From Dipteris shenzhenensis (taxonomy: Eukaryota; Polypodiophyta; Polypodiopsida; Gleicheniales): a stretch of 64,000 nt of DNA. Shown piece after piece: positions 20,553 through 35,500 of this stretch. Where the stretch lies: the NCBI GenBank assembly GCA_047967505.1, contig CM106540.1. One strand, 5' to 3'. Below the pieces are notes generated by a model that worked only from the letters and a program-made list of their open reading frames with translations, had not been told where the DNA came from and searched no databases. Numbering within the stretch: position 1 is the first letter of the stretch; every line of letters begins with the position of its first letter. The position numbers and the translations under genes were made by a program.

Positions 20553-23500
20553 GTTCTTTTTCCTTCAAAATCGAAGAATTCTAATTGCATGTTCCCCTGT
20601 TTACGCTTGGGGAAGTCGATTACTCTTAATTCTGTTTAAAGTCGCTTTCAAACTCCCTTCTTTCCTCTATTCTTTCGCGTGCTGTATAATAATAATAATT
20701 TGTAAGATTGGATATATTCTAGTCTTATGAAGGTATATGTATATATGTGTGACATGACATGAAATAATTCCTAACAAGTAAGTTTTATGAAATATACCAT
20801 TATTTGTGACAATTTTAAGATGAGTTGTGTAGAGGGGAGTAGCCTTGATGGCCAAAACAAGAAGAGGACATGAAAAAGGGGAGTATACATCATGCAGGAT
20901 TTAATGCAATAAATTATAAAACTTACTCAAAATATATGATTGGAGGATGGGTGCAATATTTTGGTGCATTTCTATACAAAAGAATGGATTTGTGCAAGTA
21001 GCTGTTTTGTTTTTAGAAAATTGAATTTAGCACAGCAATTTGAATTTGGCACATACTTTGCATTCAGCACATATGACTTTGCATTCTGTACACAATACTT
21101 TGCATTTAGCACATAACCACACATTTGTGTGGCCCGTGGGGGAGAGTTGGCACACTTCCTCTCCAACAATAATAAGACTAAGAAACATGCTCTTCCTTGG
21201 GTTCATTTCAATTTGTATTTAGCACATAACCACACATTTGTGTGGGTAAAGAAGTGTTGGGGAGGTCTTTTCGAGGTTAGATCCACCCCACCCATCCTAG
21301 AACCCCAAGAGCCACGTGATCCACTAGGTTTAGGATGGGTGCATATGAAGTTAATTCAGGGTGCAAACGGAGGGTTGGAGCTTGCTGACCCGCAGCCGCA
21401 GGCAGAGGAGATACCAATGCCTACAGTTATCCTTGTAACCTCAAGCAGCATTCCGAGTAAAAGCTTGGAAATCTGAATCCTTCCTTTCCCCAATTGCAGA
21501 ATTTCCAGACCGTAAACCACCAGCAAGGCCCTCGCACAAACCCAATCCACCTCGTCATGGAGCCTCTAGTGAAAGTCCTTGGAGTCACTACTAAATAGAA
21601 TGTTTTGTAATTCCTCCTTATTCTGGTGGATGAAATCCCTCTACTTCCAACGGACCAGACGGTGATATTCTTATGCAGTCTCCACCTCCAGCCGGAAGGT
21701 GGTTCTTGGGCTTGAATTTGAGTTGGCCGTGTAATGCCTTACACTCATCATCCAATCCAATGCGTGGTGTGCGGTGGTCTAGTGGTGTTGGGAAAGGTTT
21801 GGTGAGCAATATCGTGAAGAGGATGGGTAATGACAGCAGCTTTATCTTCTAGCATGGGTTTATCATCAAGATCACCAAAGCAAGGTAGAAAGACGAGTGG
21901 TTATGTGGGAGCTCGCTCATGGTGAAAGTGAATTTCGTGCTAAGTGGTGTGTATGAGAGGTGCCGTATGGTGTGGGATGGACAGCTCAAAAACAAATAAG
22001 CATGGTCAGCTTGGGTACTGGTGACGTGATGGAAATATCTGTAATGTGGGAGTAGCTAGTGGTCCATTAGGTGCTCAGCCTTTAGAGCATGGCTTGAGTG
22101 GAATAGCTTGAATGAACAAAGCACAAGAAAGGGAGGATACTTAGCTGCAGCTGGGGCTGCAGGTAGGATTCTGAAAGATGGGGGTTACTTAGTACTATGA
22201 CCGAAAGGTGAGGGTATCACATGTGAAGCAGCAGGAAACCGACAAAAAGGAAAATTCCTCATGTCTTATTCAGTGGAGTTGATGCTTTTTTCGCTTCTGC
22301 TTTACCAACTCCTCATCATTAATTTAAAAAACTGTAGAGCGTGCTTGTACCTTGAGTAATTTGCTCTTCTTGTATGTTTGCACTTGCAGGTGCTTGCCAA
22401 GCTTGCTAGTGGAATGCATAAACCTGCACAGCAAACACTTGTGCCTTCTTCATCTGTATCTGATATTCTGGCAGCTTTGCCCATTAAAAAAATGTGAGAC
22501 TTTTGTAATTTACTACATTGTCGCATTCTTCTGGATATGAGGAACAAGCACCCTGTATGAAATAACAACTGGACTCTGATGTCCATCAGAGGATGTTAAG
22601 CATCATGATTGAAATGAAAAATATTTTGCATTCTTTTCTGAATGTGGAAAGTTAATCAAAGAATGATTCGATGCATGAAGTGGAAGGCTAAGGTGGTCTA
22701 GGATTTTGCTTCAGGAAACAATTAGGAGGGAAGCTTGGAGATTCCTTGCGAGCTGACTTACAGGCCTCCTACGTTGGAGATTTGTTGCAATATTCAGAAT
22801 CAAAGCTACAGGATCTTTATGGCGCAAATACAGGGTATTGAAGTTTTGCATGGTTGTTTCACTTTAGTTAGTATCCTTAAGATAAGCTCAATAAAAGCTT
22901 TTGTGTAAATCCCGGAGATGTTTTTCTAATTGGAAATGTTTGTCTAATTGGAACTTGCAGAATAGAAGGTTCTACATTAAACTTGATTAAGCAATGCATG
23001 TGCTTAGAATTGTTGGGCTTGGTGATATGTCTGCATTGAATTTTTGAACATGTTGAGATGTCCATATGTTCTACTAGTTGGACCCAAAAGAAGAGAGAGA
23101 CAGAGATGACCAAGTGGATTCTATCTGTTTTTAAGAAGCAACAGAGACAAGGAAAAGAAAGAAATACGTATCAAATTTTGCTAAAAGTCCAAAGGTCCAA
23201 GACTGGAAAGGTAAAATAGTGTTATCAAGTCAACCGTGGGAGTGTGGGGTGTCCTTCACAAAGTCTACACAGCATCGCTGAACAAAGTAAAATTTAAAGG
23301 TGAAACAATAGAGATGAAAAGGAAAGGCTACAGGTTTGATCAAAATAACTCACAGGAATGCTCAGAGACCACCACGACAATTTTCCCAGCAAGAATTTGT
23401 TCTCCTCTCTAGAAGGTCTGACTAGAAGAAGAGTGCTTTAGACAATCAATTTCTATGCTAAAGTGACTCCTCTCCTTGACATCATCTCCGACTGGGGTAA

Positions 23501-26500
23501 GGTGTTTGTTGAGGCATAAGGATCCCTTGTGGGCTAAGGTCAATTCCGACAACATATCTACATATGAAGTTGTGCACATGCGTACACAGGCACGCACACG
23601 TGCGCACACCTACACACACAAACACATGATTCTCTAGCTCCCAACCCCTTCCGTTTTTGCTCACTGCATGCTCCCCTTTTCAAGCTGATCACCTAATTAG
23701 TGCTGTTAATGGGTCCTTCAGGGGAAATTTTGCGCAAGTTGTTCCCCTCTTTGATGGATCATGGATCTTTCAATTTCCCCTAGCTCACCCTTTCTGCTGG
23801 TATAGAATTTGTCTCCTCTATGCAAGGTCATCCCTCTGGGTAGGGCCTCTCATTGGTGTAAAGGGAACACCCACTTAACAGATTTTATGAATTTGCACTC
23901 AATGCAAAAGGAACTTGAAAACACAACTTAAGGCTTTTGTATTAGCAATACACCACCTTCTCAATGTACAAGCAAACATTTGTGCAACGAACAAAGAAAA
24001 CACAAGACACTTGGCTCAATAAGGTGAGCCTGCCTTTTATTCACAGAAGAGAACCTCAACTCAAAAACTCCATATAGAGATCTGAAAAGGAGAGAGAGAG
24101 AGTGTTGATTTCTCCTTCAGTCTACAAGTAGCTTCATAATGCTGCTTGCAGAGGCTTGGGGTTTGAAGAAAGAGAAGATAAGCCCAGAGGAAAGAGAGGG
24201 AATGCCACCTTCAATCACACTGAGAGTATCCTGGCCTGGAAACTTGATGAAGAGGCTGGAAAATCAGACTTTGAATTGCCTTTTCACCTCCTGAGTGGAG
24301 ATACAAGTGAAAGTTTGTTGCGGAAAACATAGTAGAAGGGAACAACCACTGGAAGACTAGGTCACACTTGGCAGCCCTTCTACCTTTTCCATGCAGTCCC
24401 ACACCATGTGGCTCTGTTTCTGTCACCCATGTGTGCACTGGCTGTCCACTATGGCAGCCTAGGGTGGGCCACATTCACCCCTGCTAGATTCTTGGGAGTG
24501 GTGTTTCAATCTCTTGCCCCTGGAGTAGGTGACTTCAGGGAGGGGCCTCAGATTACCCCAGATGATATAAAGAGAAAGGTCGTGGCATTTCTGGAGCAGC
24601 TGGTCCCATCCCCTTCAGCTCTGGTGTTCACCTCTTAACTGTGCCGGCACTTCTGCCCCTCTTCGCCCCCGATACTTTCCTATCCTCTTCAGAAAGACTG
24701 CTAATATGGATTTCTAATTAGTTTTGTACTCGTTCCCCTCAGTTTTCACCCAGTTTTGGTTCAGTCTTGCATCTAGAGCTGTTGTACTTCCGATTTTTGA
24801 TCATCTTAGCATTGCACTAGCTGAAATTGAGGAATCTATTGGACTTTTTGAAGAGATTTCTTGAAAACTTCTCTATGCTGAGTTTTCTGCTTGTTAACTA
24901 CTCTATTGGATGGAAGAAGCTCACAGATTTTTCTGAATCCGTTGATACTTAATTTGTAAGGATCTGGAGCCTGCACAACTGTAGGGAAGCGGTAAGCCAA
25001 AAGAGCAGTTTTTGGGAAATTGACCATGTCTTCTTTTGAGCACCAGGGCTGATCCAAAGCTTAATATCCAGCTAGATATCACCTGCAGAAGTTTGTTTAA
25101 TGCACTGATAGATTCTGAAGGACTTCATCTGTTAATGTCCCAGCCAATTAGGATTGAATTGTACACATCTCACATTGTTAGAACATACATAACATTTGCA
25201 TAGGGACCTCATGACATAGGGAATTGGGATTGGCTAGACCCTAACCCCTCAATCATGCTATAAAAGCATGACCTAAGTGTTCTGGTAGTTGTGCACAGTT
25301 AAACAATTCCGATAGGTGAAGAAATCATTGAGGAGCTCACTTGCTTACGGCATTAGCCTACAGCCCCGACTCTCTTTTGTCACCTTACTGTTGTGTTCTT
25401 GTTGGAAAATTCTCAAGTATTGGCTCACATCTCCAAGCATACTTACACTGAGGTGTGCTATCAGAGCTATTTTTGACACCTATGTTCAGGCACTCGGAGA
25501 GACTTGTAAATAGAGGTGTGATTAACCACTGGTATCTGTTGGTCATCTCAATTTAGAGTCACTGGGTCATAGCAAGTGGACTGTGGGTCCCGGGTTAACC
25601 CCATTTCTCAAATGCACCTTCAGTTACAAACTTGGTAGAAGTCGGCCTTCTTGACCAACACCTAAATATATGAAAGTAAGGAAGACTTAGATATTAAATG
25701 ATCATGGAAGGAGGGTTCTTGTTCAATAGTGCCACAATACCACATTGTTTATGAGTCAGCTGTCGTCAACTGTAAATGCGTCAAGGTAGGCAGCCAACAC
25801 ATCAAGATAATGTAGGAAAAAGGCTTCAGAGATCCACTTGGCATCATCAACTGTATATCCATGGAACTTCAATAAATATTAGCAATGAGTATTCCTGTGC
25901 CAATTGGTCTTATCTTGGTGGAACAAAATCTGTTTTGGAACCAAAATCTCTTCCATTCTCTTAACAAGCAGTAACCCTTCCACTACTCGATAAGGAGGAA
26001 CAGCTCCCATGAACCGTTTAAGTGAAGTTACATGAAAAGCATTGTGAAATTTGAATCTGCCAACAATCAGGCAACTTCAGTTTCACTGTAACCGTGAAAA
26101 GGACCATGATATTTGGGAGTGAGTTTTATGTAAACTATCGTCTGACATTTCCTCTTTTTTTAAAGAGTTGGGTGCTTTATCAAACTAGTACCAATCCTCT
26201 TCCTTTACAAGAATCTTACCGATGGCGGTTCACACTCTTGCACTACTTACCCCGTTTTAGAAGGATCTCCTTAGGAACTTGTTTGGTACACTTTTGTTGA
26301 ATCAGATTAAATTTGTCTGCAGGAGACACTTTATCTGTGTTTTTAAATATCGGCATGGGCAACACCCTGCTTCATAAATCTCCTAAGGCTCTTTTTTATA
26401 GTTCAGTGATTGTAAGGAAATTACAACGAAGGCAAATATATTTCCCATGCAGATCTCTGTTTGCTGACATAATATTTTAGCATATTGAGAAGTGCCAAAT

Positions 26501-29500
26501 TTAATATCTCTGTTCGTCTCTTTTGTCCCCTTTCTTGCACACGTCTCATGTCGATTGCCTGGTTTCACTTTGTGCCATTTTCTTCTGCATGCTGGTTTTC
26601 ATCGTATTCTTCTTCCTTTAATGTGCAGTTCCCTTTCCTCTAAAGCAGTTGCAATGTTATCCCTCCTGGAATAATGCTGCGGGGAAAAATGAGCTTTTCT
26701 GGGTTTCCAAAGTCTAACGTGTCGTTGTCATGGATGTAGAGATCCGAAGTATGGAACCCTTTCTGAGCTTCCCTGTCATATTAAGGGTGGGGCCTCCTCT
26801 TCATAAGTGTTAAAAATCAAGTCCCCTATTCACTGTAGCTTCCGGCTTCCTACATACTCGCTTCAATGATCAATGCACTATTTCCAATACACGATGGTAT
26901 TTGAACTCCTACCACTGATCAAGAAGTTGTGAGCTCATCTGTAATTACAGTAGCTCAATATGCAATCAAATGCACTAGCCAGGCTTCACATCTATCGCTT
27001 CAGGTCTTAATGTCCTATGGGCTTCTTGTGGGGTGAAGTCCTACTAATCTTCTCTCCATTGGCATTCGGTATTCCATTACTTGGGCTGCAGGCAATTTCG
27101 AGAGGGTGGGAGGATGGTTTGTATAACATGTTACTTGAGAAGATTCCCACCAATTATCAATATCAGTGTGTTCTGATATTCCAACTTGTAAGCTTTGTTT
27201 CATTTTTTCCCCCATTTGCAACCCTTTTATAGTGAAAGCCAAGATGCTTGACTTCAAACGATTCAAGCATGGGGTTTCTCACAAAAGAAAAGGTAAACTT
27301 CATCGCAATGACATACAAATTTAATTTGTAAGTATTTTTGGTTGAAAATTGCTGATCAGTTGGTGGGAATACGGAGGCTACGTTTGTGGGACACACACAC
27401 ACACACATATGTGATTATACTGGTTGTAAACCAAAGTCTACATCTAGGTGAAACCATGGGTACGAATCTTTACCTGAGTAAGCTGCTATAGAAGGCTGAC
27501 AATGTCAGACCTGTTTTGCAGAAGAATAAATGAGTATTTTTGCTGTCAAGAAGCCCTGATGTCTCGGGGATAATTTCTGTTTATTTGTGTTGTTACAATG
27601 TGCTTTATTAGACAGCACTTGCTCTGCATAGAAGAATCCCTTATTCAATCTATAAACAGAGTAGAAAAATATCAGAAGTTGTAGCGTCCATAGTTAGTAA
27701 CAGAAAGCTGTGTGATGAGAAGGATTTGCTTGATAAACATGTCTGGGTCTTAATTAAAATTCTTTCTCACACCATCTAATTTTCTAGTGATGCAGCACAT
27801 GGATATGGAATATAGCAAGGGGCCTTAGTGGCGATGAAGTGAAGGCTCGCACACTGCCTAAGAGTCACAGCTGTGGAAAAACATTTCCAGGTCCTCGAGC
27901 CTTAAGGAACCTGGATGCTGTAAGTACAGTTCTCTAGTATGCTTGATCTGGTGTGCTTGTTGTCTTGCCCCAGGTTCACATTCTTTGTGTGAATTTAGTT
28001 GCTATATTATATATGATGATAACTTGGAACAGATTCATCCAGATAGATGGAAAACGTTTCTTGCATATATATTTATTAAGCACAAAAATGAACTTGGCCG
28101 AAAAAGGTATCTCAATATTTTTCAGGTTGCGCACTGGCTCAAAGAGTTAGCAGAAGAGTTACAGGGACGACTAGATGCAGACTTGGAGCAAAATCACCGA
28201 ACAGCCCACCTTTTGACTTTGCATGCTGGAACCAATTCAGTAATTTTAGAAAATCTTTTGGACTTTTTGATGACAGATAATAAAATAGCTTTTTGCTTGA
28301 GCAGATCACCTTGACAAGCTTATTGACAACTATTTGGATTGTATTTGTAGGGATACAAAGTAAGCCAAGGCAGAAAGTTCCCATCCAAATCTTGTACATT
28401 ACGATACGGAAAGGAAAAGATTGCTCAAGATGCACTGAAACTTTTTGAACGTGGATTAAATGATTTTTGTACAATATATCATATCTCACCAGGAAAACGA
28501 TATGGTTCTGCCTTAGGTGGTTGGGCAATAACATCATTGTTTATTGGAGCCTCCAACATCTGGACGACACCTCCTGTAAGTCTAAAGATATGTAGAGCTT
28601 TTTAAAAGGAATTTCTTCACATAGCTTGTGCTTAAATTTATTGCACTTTGTGAACTGATGTTTCATGGTTGTAAGACACGTTAAGACACGCTTCAGACTC
28701 GAGTGTCTAAAGTGTCTTAAAGATAAGACACGTAAGACACGCCATTGTGGTTATAATAATAAATATTTAATTAATATATGTATAAGTATACAAATGTACA
28801 ACTTGCTAGCATAGCTAGCTGCTAGATTCTAGAAGTACAATAAGCTACACTTAAATAATGCAAGAAGAAACAATGCACTTGTACAATGTAGTTAAGAGTC
28901 AAGACTCGTCACTCAAGACTTAAAAGTTAAAGTTAAGACTCACGACTAAAGAGCTCGCAAGTTTTGAGTACTTAAAGGTTTAAACTGACAATTGAATCTT
29001 GTCACATGTGACATGAATGAAAACTGCACCTCGATACATATAATTGAAAGGAAGCTTTCGACTCTCAAGACTCAAATCTTTGAAGATTCATCCTAATCTG
29101 AATCTATGAGGTCACTGCCACTGCTAGATCCAAAGTCACCATCAATGATAGCATGGCCAAGTCAAACTCAATGTGTGTTGTTACTCCCCACCCACCCAAA
29201 AAAATAAATAAACACAAGAGTGTCTAAAGGTGTCTTAAGGTAAGACACGTGTCTTAAGTGTCTTATCATAAGACACGAGTGTCTTAACAACCATGTGATG
29301 TTTGGATAGGTGTGTTTTGAATTTAAACGTTGGAAAGCAAGGCTACTGATCAATCCAACATAACTGTTGCTTAGCTCTGATTTGATGTACTCGTTAGTGC
29401 AGTGTTCTGAAGAGCCTTTTGCATGGCTGTTTGAACTATTACTGTTGGAACTCGGTGTAGTGCATGAAGGGGCAAATTGATGTGTGTGTGTGTGCCTATG

Positions 29501-32500
29501 GGCTTGGAGTCCTATGCAAGAAGTGTGTGAGTGTAGCAACGTGTGCTAGAAGGTTCTAGTGACTCATCAGTTTGGTGTGTCAGGTTGGTGTGATGAGTGA
29601 TCATAGGAGGTGATTGATTGATATAATCATGGAGATGATTGTGGGTCTGGGATCTACCTACATGGAGGCAGTTGCCTATATATGTAACCACTCTTGGAAT
29701 AAAGCTTTACATTGTGTGCCTCATTGCTTCCTCATGAATTCACACGTGGTATCAGAGCCAGGTTAGAATCTAAGTGCCTAGAATGAGATTCCAAGTAGAT
29801 TCTCAAAAGATTCCATCTTCTTCCCAAATGCTTCCTTCTTCTACCTTGAACTTGGGAAGCTTAGTTCTCTCCATCCACGCAATGGTTTGAGAAACCATTT
29901 CAGCCAGACCTTCCTCTCATATGGGTGACCTATCTGACCAGAGGGATTGATGAATCTCGTCGCCATATTTGCGCACCGCCTCTCTGTCTATTCTACGCCA
30001 CTTTTGCAATGCTGCTCACTACAGTCACTTACCTCACAATTCCTCTAAGCCAAGCCTTCTTCACTACTAGAGCTACCTATTGTAGAGATTTGAAGTGATT
30101 TGTTCCAGAGATGAGGGAGTATTCAGCAAAAAACCAGTCGACTTCTGAGAAGACAGAGATTCCTCAAGTGAAGAAGAAGCTGCTGCCCCGGGAGTTATAA
30201 TGCACCATTTCAGCTATGGTTTGTTATGAGTCTTCCTTGCATATAGATCTATGATTGCACAGCAAAAGCCCCTATCTTGGGGATGCTTGGAGTGAGGTAT
30301 CAAGCCTCCAAAGTTTCCATGTACTCTGCAAGTATTTCTAGTGTGTTTTTTATGCTACACTAAATGCTTGAGGAGTAAACATTCAGCTCAGAGATTGTTC
30401 TTCCAAGTTTCAGTTCAAAGTGTGCCCTTTAAGTTCAGAGAATGTTCTTCCAAGTTCAGTTGGTGTTAATCTCTTGACAACATGCCAACTTCAAGTTCTC
30501 AAAGGTCTTCAAATGACATGAAGACTACAAAGACAAAGTACAAAGTGAAGAAGACTCCAGTTAAATGGTTGTGGGAGAAGCCAATTGGTTATGAATATGC
30601 CAAACAATTAGGATTTTCAGAATTCTTATCTTGCAATTTGCATCTATATGGTGAAGGTGAATTTTTTGTTCAGAAACATTGATCTTTTGTAAAGGGATTA
30701 GACACTGCTATTAATTTGGTAAGACCTTCCCAAAGTGGCTTCCAAACTGAAAATAGATAAGTTTGAAGGAGAGGGGTTCCACACTTGGCAAACAAAACTG
30801 AAGTTTATTCTCATGAAAAAGGGAATATGGAAGGTAGCCAATAGAAAAGAAACTAAACCTACAACTAGAGAAGGACAAGCTTCATGGCTTCTAAAAGATC
30901 AATCAATCACCTCCTATGATCACTCACTCATCACACTAACCTGATACACCTAATTGATGAGTCACTAGAACCTTCTAGCACACCTACACTCACACACTTC
31001 TTGCATAGGACTCCAAGCCCATAGGCACACACACACACATCAATTTGTCCCTTCATTCCCCCCGACAAATTGATGACCTCATCTCTCAACAATAGTACAT
31101 GGGATGCTCCATGGCTTGCCCACCATCATGTGGCAACACACATGGTCCCAACCTGTGACTCACTCTTAGGATTCTTGGTTTACAACTGGGAGATAGACAA
31201 TGACTATGTATGTAAAGCCCAATGAGTCCAACAAGGAAAAATCTCAAAAGACTAACAATCATTTAAGGATGGACTATTTGTTGGAATGGCCACCTTCCCA
31301 TCTGTAAGCCCCCAAATGAGGAGAGCATGGGGAGGCCATTGGTGGATGAAAAGCCAGGAAAAGATTTCGACACCAAAAGGTTCCAGAGGACTACGACCAG
31401 GGAGTTACTGGAGCATCGTCATCGACGTGTTGGCATTGGGACGAGATGTGTCGGTGAGAGGGGGTGTTGGAATGGTCACCTCCCCATCTGTAAGCCCCCA
31501 AATGAGGAGAGCGTGGGGGAGGGAGACCTAGGGCAGAAGATGCCCAGAGAAGAGAGAGAGAGGGGGTTGCCACATGGGCAGCACCTCACAAGAGAAGAAG
31601 GCTGCAATAGATGGCGCGAATTACAGTGTAGATGGCGGGGACAGCAAGCCCTAGATCTGACCTGGCAGGGCACAATGACATCAGTTGTGTACGGCGCTGC
31701 ACACGTGGCTGGAGAGAATCTGGCAGAGGGCAGAACCAGCAGGCCTGGTGGAGCAGCAAACGGGGCTGACAGTGGGCAGTGGCATGCCTTATATAGGCTG
31801 GGCCCTTGCCTAGATTGGAGGGCAAAAGGGCCCTAGTTTTGGAGCCCTTAAAGGGCTGGTTTGGGGGCAGACTGGTCGGCCCAAACAGACCAGCCAGTCG
31901 GCCCATTTAGGGCTGGCTGGTCGGTTACTTCAAGGGGCCCTTGGGGGCCTATAAAAGCAGAGGCCACAGGCCTCATTTAACATCCAGCAGTGCAGCTTCC
32001 AGTAGAGCAGAAAGGAGCAGCAGAGCACAACCCTTGGGGCCTACATCCAGAAGCTGAAGGAGTACCAGTGTTGCTGCAGACTTAGCTCAAGTGTAAGGCT
32101 GCGACTTTGGCTGTCTTCTAGGGCAGCAAGGAGCTGAGGTCAAAGGACGGAGAGTCCACATAAGCTCTAGGTGGAGCACGCGGGCTCGAGTCTAGAGATA
32201 GTCAGCAGATAGGAGAAGGACCTTGTGGTAAGATCAGAGGACCACACCATTGGTGGGACTCTGGATCTATCTCTCTTGTATTGTGTCCATAGTTTTGGAC
32301 GGAAATATATATTTTGGTGGTTTCTCTATCTGGCCGGTTCATTGTCTATTGATGAGTTTGCACACCTATTTTATGCACATTAAGTAAAGAAGTTTGTGAT
32401 TCCACACCCACACCACACTGTGTGAGCTCCTGGGCATTACTATAAGTCTTCCGCTGTGTGTACCCTCTGTTGGGTCATTTCTAACATGGTATCAGAGCCC

Positions 32501-35500
32501 CAGTAGGAGGCTCAGGTGTGGGAGCCTGAAGGCAGGGACCTTGCTGAAGGACGACCCTGATTCAAAAGCTCTTGGGAATCGACTTCCACGACTGGAGGAT
32601 TGTGCCCTTGCGAGAAGGAGGGTGACTCAGGTTCAGTCAGGTGCGTTCAGAGTTCTGGTTTACTGAAATTGAGTTTGGTTGACTTTGCTGTGTGATATAA
32701 ACAGCAGAGATGTCGACCTCTACAGCCTCTTCAGCCCCTGCTTTCCCTTCCTCCTCCCCCAGTTTTCTCTCTTTCACTATCCCTAACTTTGGAGAGTCTG
32801 GGAAACTGGACGAGACTAATTACCCGATCTAGAAAGTGAAGATCCGGGGTCATTTAGTAGCTCGGAAGTTGTGGAAGCTGACCACGGGAGTGGAGGCGAA
32901 GCCGGAGGACATAGTGGATAGGCAAGGAAAGATATTCATGGTAGTAGACAGAGAGGAGCTCGAAGCTTGGGAAGACAGAGATACCCATGCCCTGGCAATA
33001 ATCATAGGGACTACGGCGGACTCCGTTCTTCCACATGTCCAGCTGGTCGAGATGTCAGTAGAGACGTGGCCACCGTGAAGGATCTGTACGAGACGGACAA
33101 CACCTCCCGGATTTTGCTTCTTCAGCATCAACTCTACAATCTTGATATGGAAGAAGGAGATACGGTACATAGCCATTTGACGAAGGTCAAGGTGGTGAGA
33201 CATCAACTGGCAGCAGTTGGTCAGAAGACAGACTCATGCAATTTGGCCTTGATGGTACTGAGGAGACTACCTTGGAGTTTCAAGAGCTTTGTTACGACTG
33301 TGACAGCAGGACAGAGGACCAAACCTCTGACGTTTAAGGAGTTGGGTCCATTACTGCTACAGGAGGAAGCTCGGGAGAAGCTACAATGAGGACAAAGACG
33401 ACAAGGTGATGCTGGCGAAGGATTCCGCTGGCAAAGGAAAGGGCAAGCCTAACAGTGGCAAGTCCAAGAAAGACGACTCTGACGACGAGGGGACTTCTAA
33501 AAGGAAGAAGCAAAAGGCGCTAGGACATTTTGCAAAGGACTGCAGAAAGAAAAAGGCGGATCAGAAAAACAAAAAGGACTCTGACTCAGATTCAAAGGGA
33601 GAGGCCAAAGCAAATGTAGTAATCAAAGAGTTGTTCTTGGTGACATCAGTGAGTGTTACGAGGTCAGATATGTTGATCCAGAAATCACAGTGAGGATGTC
33701 TGACATAGAGATGTGGGTCGACGAGGAGTCAGATGCCTTTGTGAAGGTGAAGGACAGCATGGAGCGCTTGGTACCTTCCAGGTGTGTGGCTGTCGACACT
33801 GACACGAGGGTGGATTCCATGGAGGGCCTTGGGGTCTCGTGGTCAGATGGATGCTGGAATTCAGAAGGGGACCGTACAGGATTACACATGCTCTTAGTGG
33901 GTGCCTCATTGAGGTACAGGGTTTGCTTTCCGAGCAAACACACAAGCAGTACAACAGTCTGGTATGTATTTAATATTTTGCATTTGAGCCTTTATAGCAT
34001 GCTGTGGAGAGAATCTGCTCTTCATTTGTCTTAGGTGATACGAGATTGGAAGGAATTGGCCTTCTTCGAAGGCAGAAGGGGAAGTATTGGTGCTTCTTCA
34101 AATCTCGAATGCAGATTGCTAGAAGGTGATGGACAAAGAGTACTAAAGCCAGAAGAGTACTTGCTGTAGAACTCAGCGAGAGTTCATGGTCCAGGTTATC
34201 TGGAAATATTCATTGGTTGCAGACCTTGCCAAAGGAAGGACAGGTTGAAACAGACCCTCAGAGCATGGTGCATGGAAGACTCCAGGTTGTTCACTCATTA
34301 TGAGGGGGACAACTGGAAGATCCTGATGGCTGGGTTGCTCGAGTTCAAAGGCGGGAACGTGACTGAAGGAGGTGGTGCGAGGAGGTACTACCAAAGATGG
34401 ACCTGTGTACCAGGATGGTATGCGGAAGCAGAACTAGACTTGGTGGAGCAGGAGCCACTGGATGAAAAGCCAGGAAAAGATTTCGACACCGAAAGGTTCC
34501 AGAGGACTACGACCAAGGAGTTACTGGAGCATTGTCATCGACGTGTTGGCATTGGGACGAGATGTGTCGGTGAGAGGGGGAATGGTCACCTCCCCATCTG
34601 TAAGCCCCCAAATGAGGAGAGCGTAGGGGAGGGAGACCTAGGGCAGAAGATGCCCAGAGAAGAGAGAGAGAGGGGGTTGCCACATGGGCAGCACCTCACA
34701 AGAGAAGGCGGCTGCAACAGATGGCGCGAATTACAGTGCAGATGGCGGGGACAGCAAGCCCTAGATCTGACCTGGCAGGGCATGATGACATCAGCAGTGT
34801 ACGGCGCTGCACACGTGGCTGGAGAGAACCTGGCAGAGGGCAGAACCAGCAGGCCTGGTGGAGCAGCAAACGGGGCTGACAGTGGGCAGTGGCATGCCTT
34901 ATATAGGCTGGCCCTTGCCTAGATTGGAGGGCCAAAAGCCCTAGAAGTGTGGGTCAAAGGGCCCTAGTTTTGGAGCCCTTAAAGGGCTGGTTTTGGGGCA
35001 GACTGGTTGGCCCAAACAGACCAGCCAGTCGGCCCATTTAGGGCTGGCTGGTCGGTTACTTCAAGGGGCCCTTGGGGGCCTATAAAAGCAGAGGCCACAG
35101 GCCTCATTTAACATCCAGCAGTGCAGCTTCCAGCAGAGCAGAAAGGAGCAGCAGAGCACAACCCTTGGGGCCTACATCCAGAAGCTGAAGGAGTACCAGT
35201 GTTGCTGCAGACTTAGCTCAAGTGTGAGGCTGAGACTTTGGCTGTCTTCTAGGGCAGCAAGGAGCTGAGGTCAAAGGACAGAGAGTCCACATAAGCTCGA
35301 GGTGGAGCACGCGGGCTCGAGTCTAGAGATAGCCAGCAGATAGGAGAAGGACCTTGTGGTAAGATCAGAGGACCACACCATTGGTGGGACTCTGGATCTA
35401 TCTCTCTTGTATTGTGTCCATAGTTTTGGATGGGAATATATATTTTGGTGGTTTCTCTATCTGGCCGGTTCATTGTCTATTGATGAGTCTGCACACCTAT

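Noticed and set aside
27943-28314. Single ORF spanning a POLH exon
   Set aside because: Only 28126-28239 aligns with Pol eta; the rest is intron that happens to be open.
28139-28537. Minus-strand 132-residue ORF
   Set aside because: Shadow of the POLH exons on the opposite strand.
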